Assembly (NCBI GenBank): GCA_946623295.1
Contig: CAMOQY010000103.1
Coordinates: 1 to 5,777, forward strand
Direction of reading: 5' to 3'
DNA from: an uncultured Lachnospiraceae bacterium
Lineage (GTDB): Bacteria > Bacillota > Clostridia > Lachnospirales > Lachnospiraceae
DNA: 5,777 nt
Part shown: piece by piece, positions 5,070 through 5,777 of the stretch
Layout: each line of letters opens with the position of its first letter
Position numbering within the stretch: the stretch's first letter is position 1
Position numbers and translations under genes: made by a program
The notes under the pieces: model-generated
The model's input: the letters and a program-made list of their open reading frames with translations, nothing else
What the model was told of the DNA's origin: nothing
Databases searched by the model: none

Positions 5070-5777
5070 TTAACGTCCGCCGATATTGATACGGCAGCGC
5101 ATCTCGGGACCGGCCATGCCCACAGGCATGGGCTGCTTCTTGCCGCAGAAACCGCTGGACGACCAGGTGATGCTGTCCGAGACCATATCTACGGTTTTCA
5201 GCATTTCAAAAGCGATCCCGGATACCGTGGTGTCCAGCAGCGCCTTCCCGAGCTTTCCGTTCTTGATCTCGTAGCCCAGCGATACGCCGAACATGAACTC
5301 GCCAGTCAGGTCCGCCTGTCCGTTTGAGCTGTCGATCAGATAATAGCCGTCATCGATGGAGGCGATCATCTCCTCGAGCGTGCTCCCGCCGGGCATGATG
5401 CAGGTGTTGCGCATACGGATCAGCGGCTCGTCATCAAACGCCCATGCCCTCGCGTTGCCGAGCGGCTCCATGCCAAAGTGCTGTGCGCTCTCGCGGCTGT
5501 TCATGTATCCCTTCAGGATTCCCCGATCGATCAGCACCGCGTCGCGGGCAACAGTTCCTTCATCGTCCAGATACACCGGCAGCGGTGCAGTCTCTCCGAG
5601 CGCGGTATTAGCAAAATCGATCAGAGTGACCAGGTCCGAAGCGACCCTCTTGCCCAGATTCGGTCCCGCGACGCTCCCGCCGATGACGAGATCCGCCTCG
5701 ACCGTATGTCCCACGGCCTCATGCGCGAGCATTCCGCCCATCATGCCGCCGAGGATGACCGTTCTCTCGCCTGCCTG
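5070..5777 (-). CDS. tldD: TldD metallopeptidase subunit, C-terminal part (cut by window edge)
   Basis: Catalytic zinc subunit of the TldD/TldE protease. The visible 235 residues begin in-frame at the window edge (QAGERTVILGG, then MMGGMLA) and lead into HEAVGH (codons at 5723-5706), the HExxxH metal site. A later CGKKQPMPVG near the C terminus supplies the conserved cysteine that is the third zinc ligand in characterised TldD. The spacing from HExxxH to the C terminus (about 216 residues) fits a full-length TldD of roughly 450-480 aa, so about 250 N-terminal residues are outside the window. The in-frame ATG at 5744 is therefore internal and not the start. No frameshift or missing active-site residue is seen in the part present. 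tldE starts 20 nt downstream, so the two subunits are co-transcribed. Confidence 0.93.
   Translation of the reverse strand, partial: QAGERTVILGGMMGGMLAHEAVGHTVEADLVIGGSVAGPNLGKRVASDLVTLIDFANTALGETAPLPVYLDDEGTVARDAVLIDRGILKGYMNSRESAQHFGMEPLGNARAWAFDDEPLIRMRNTCIMPGGSTLEEMIASIDDGYYLIDSSNGQADLTGEFMFGVSLGYEIKNGKLGKALLDTTVSGIAFEMLKTVDMVSDSITWSSSGFCGKKQPMPVGMAGPEMRCRINIGGR

Overview
The window looks like an ordinary chromosomal segment of a Clostridia-class Firmicute, most likely a Lachnospiraceae-type gut anaerobe. This is inferred from three things: a glutamate dehydrogenase closely resembling the Clostridium symbiosum enzyme from memory, the short HisG plus HisZ arrangement, and strong AGGAGG ribosome binding sites. 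No database search was possible. All five recognisable protein genes lie on the minus strand, so transcription runs from high to low coordinates.

Layout in transcription order: (1) 5777-5070, the C-terminal half of a TldD-type metallopeptidase, cut by the window edge but carrying the HExxxH site. (2) 5049-3751, its non-metal partner TldE/PmbA, 20 bases downstream and evidently in the same operon, closed by a textbook intrinsic terminator at 3684-3715. (3) An AT-rich intergenic region with the gdhA promoter, then gdhA at 3553-2204 (449 aa, hexameric glutamate dehydrogenase). (4) A 630-base non-coding region. Its gdhA-proximal part is a regular tandem array of 74-bp palindromic units (about 1809-2200), which includes the gdhA terminator. 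Its hisZ-proximal part has a near-consensus promoter whose 17-bp spacer lies inside an 18-bp perfect palindrome, followed by a leader of about 130 nt. (5) hisZ (1573-626) overlapping hisG (633-1) by 8 nt. hisG ends exactly at the window edge, and more his genes may follow outside.

The genes form three units. TldD/TldE is a heteromeric peptide-processing protease whose substrate cannot be read from this window. GDH links 2-oxoglutarate and ammonia to glutamate, and its cofactor-pocket residues match the NAD-type C. symbiosum enzyme. HisZ and short-form HisG together make the ATP phosphoribosyltransferase that commits PRPP and ATP to histidine synthesis. The proteins are known families. The parts most worth a second look are non-coding: the 74-bp array, which can fold into a chain of alternative terminator-like hairpins between gdhA and the his operon, and the palindromic operator in the hisZ promoter.
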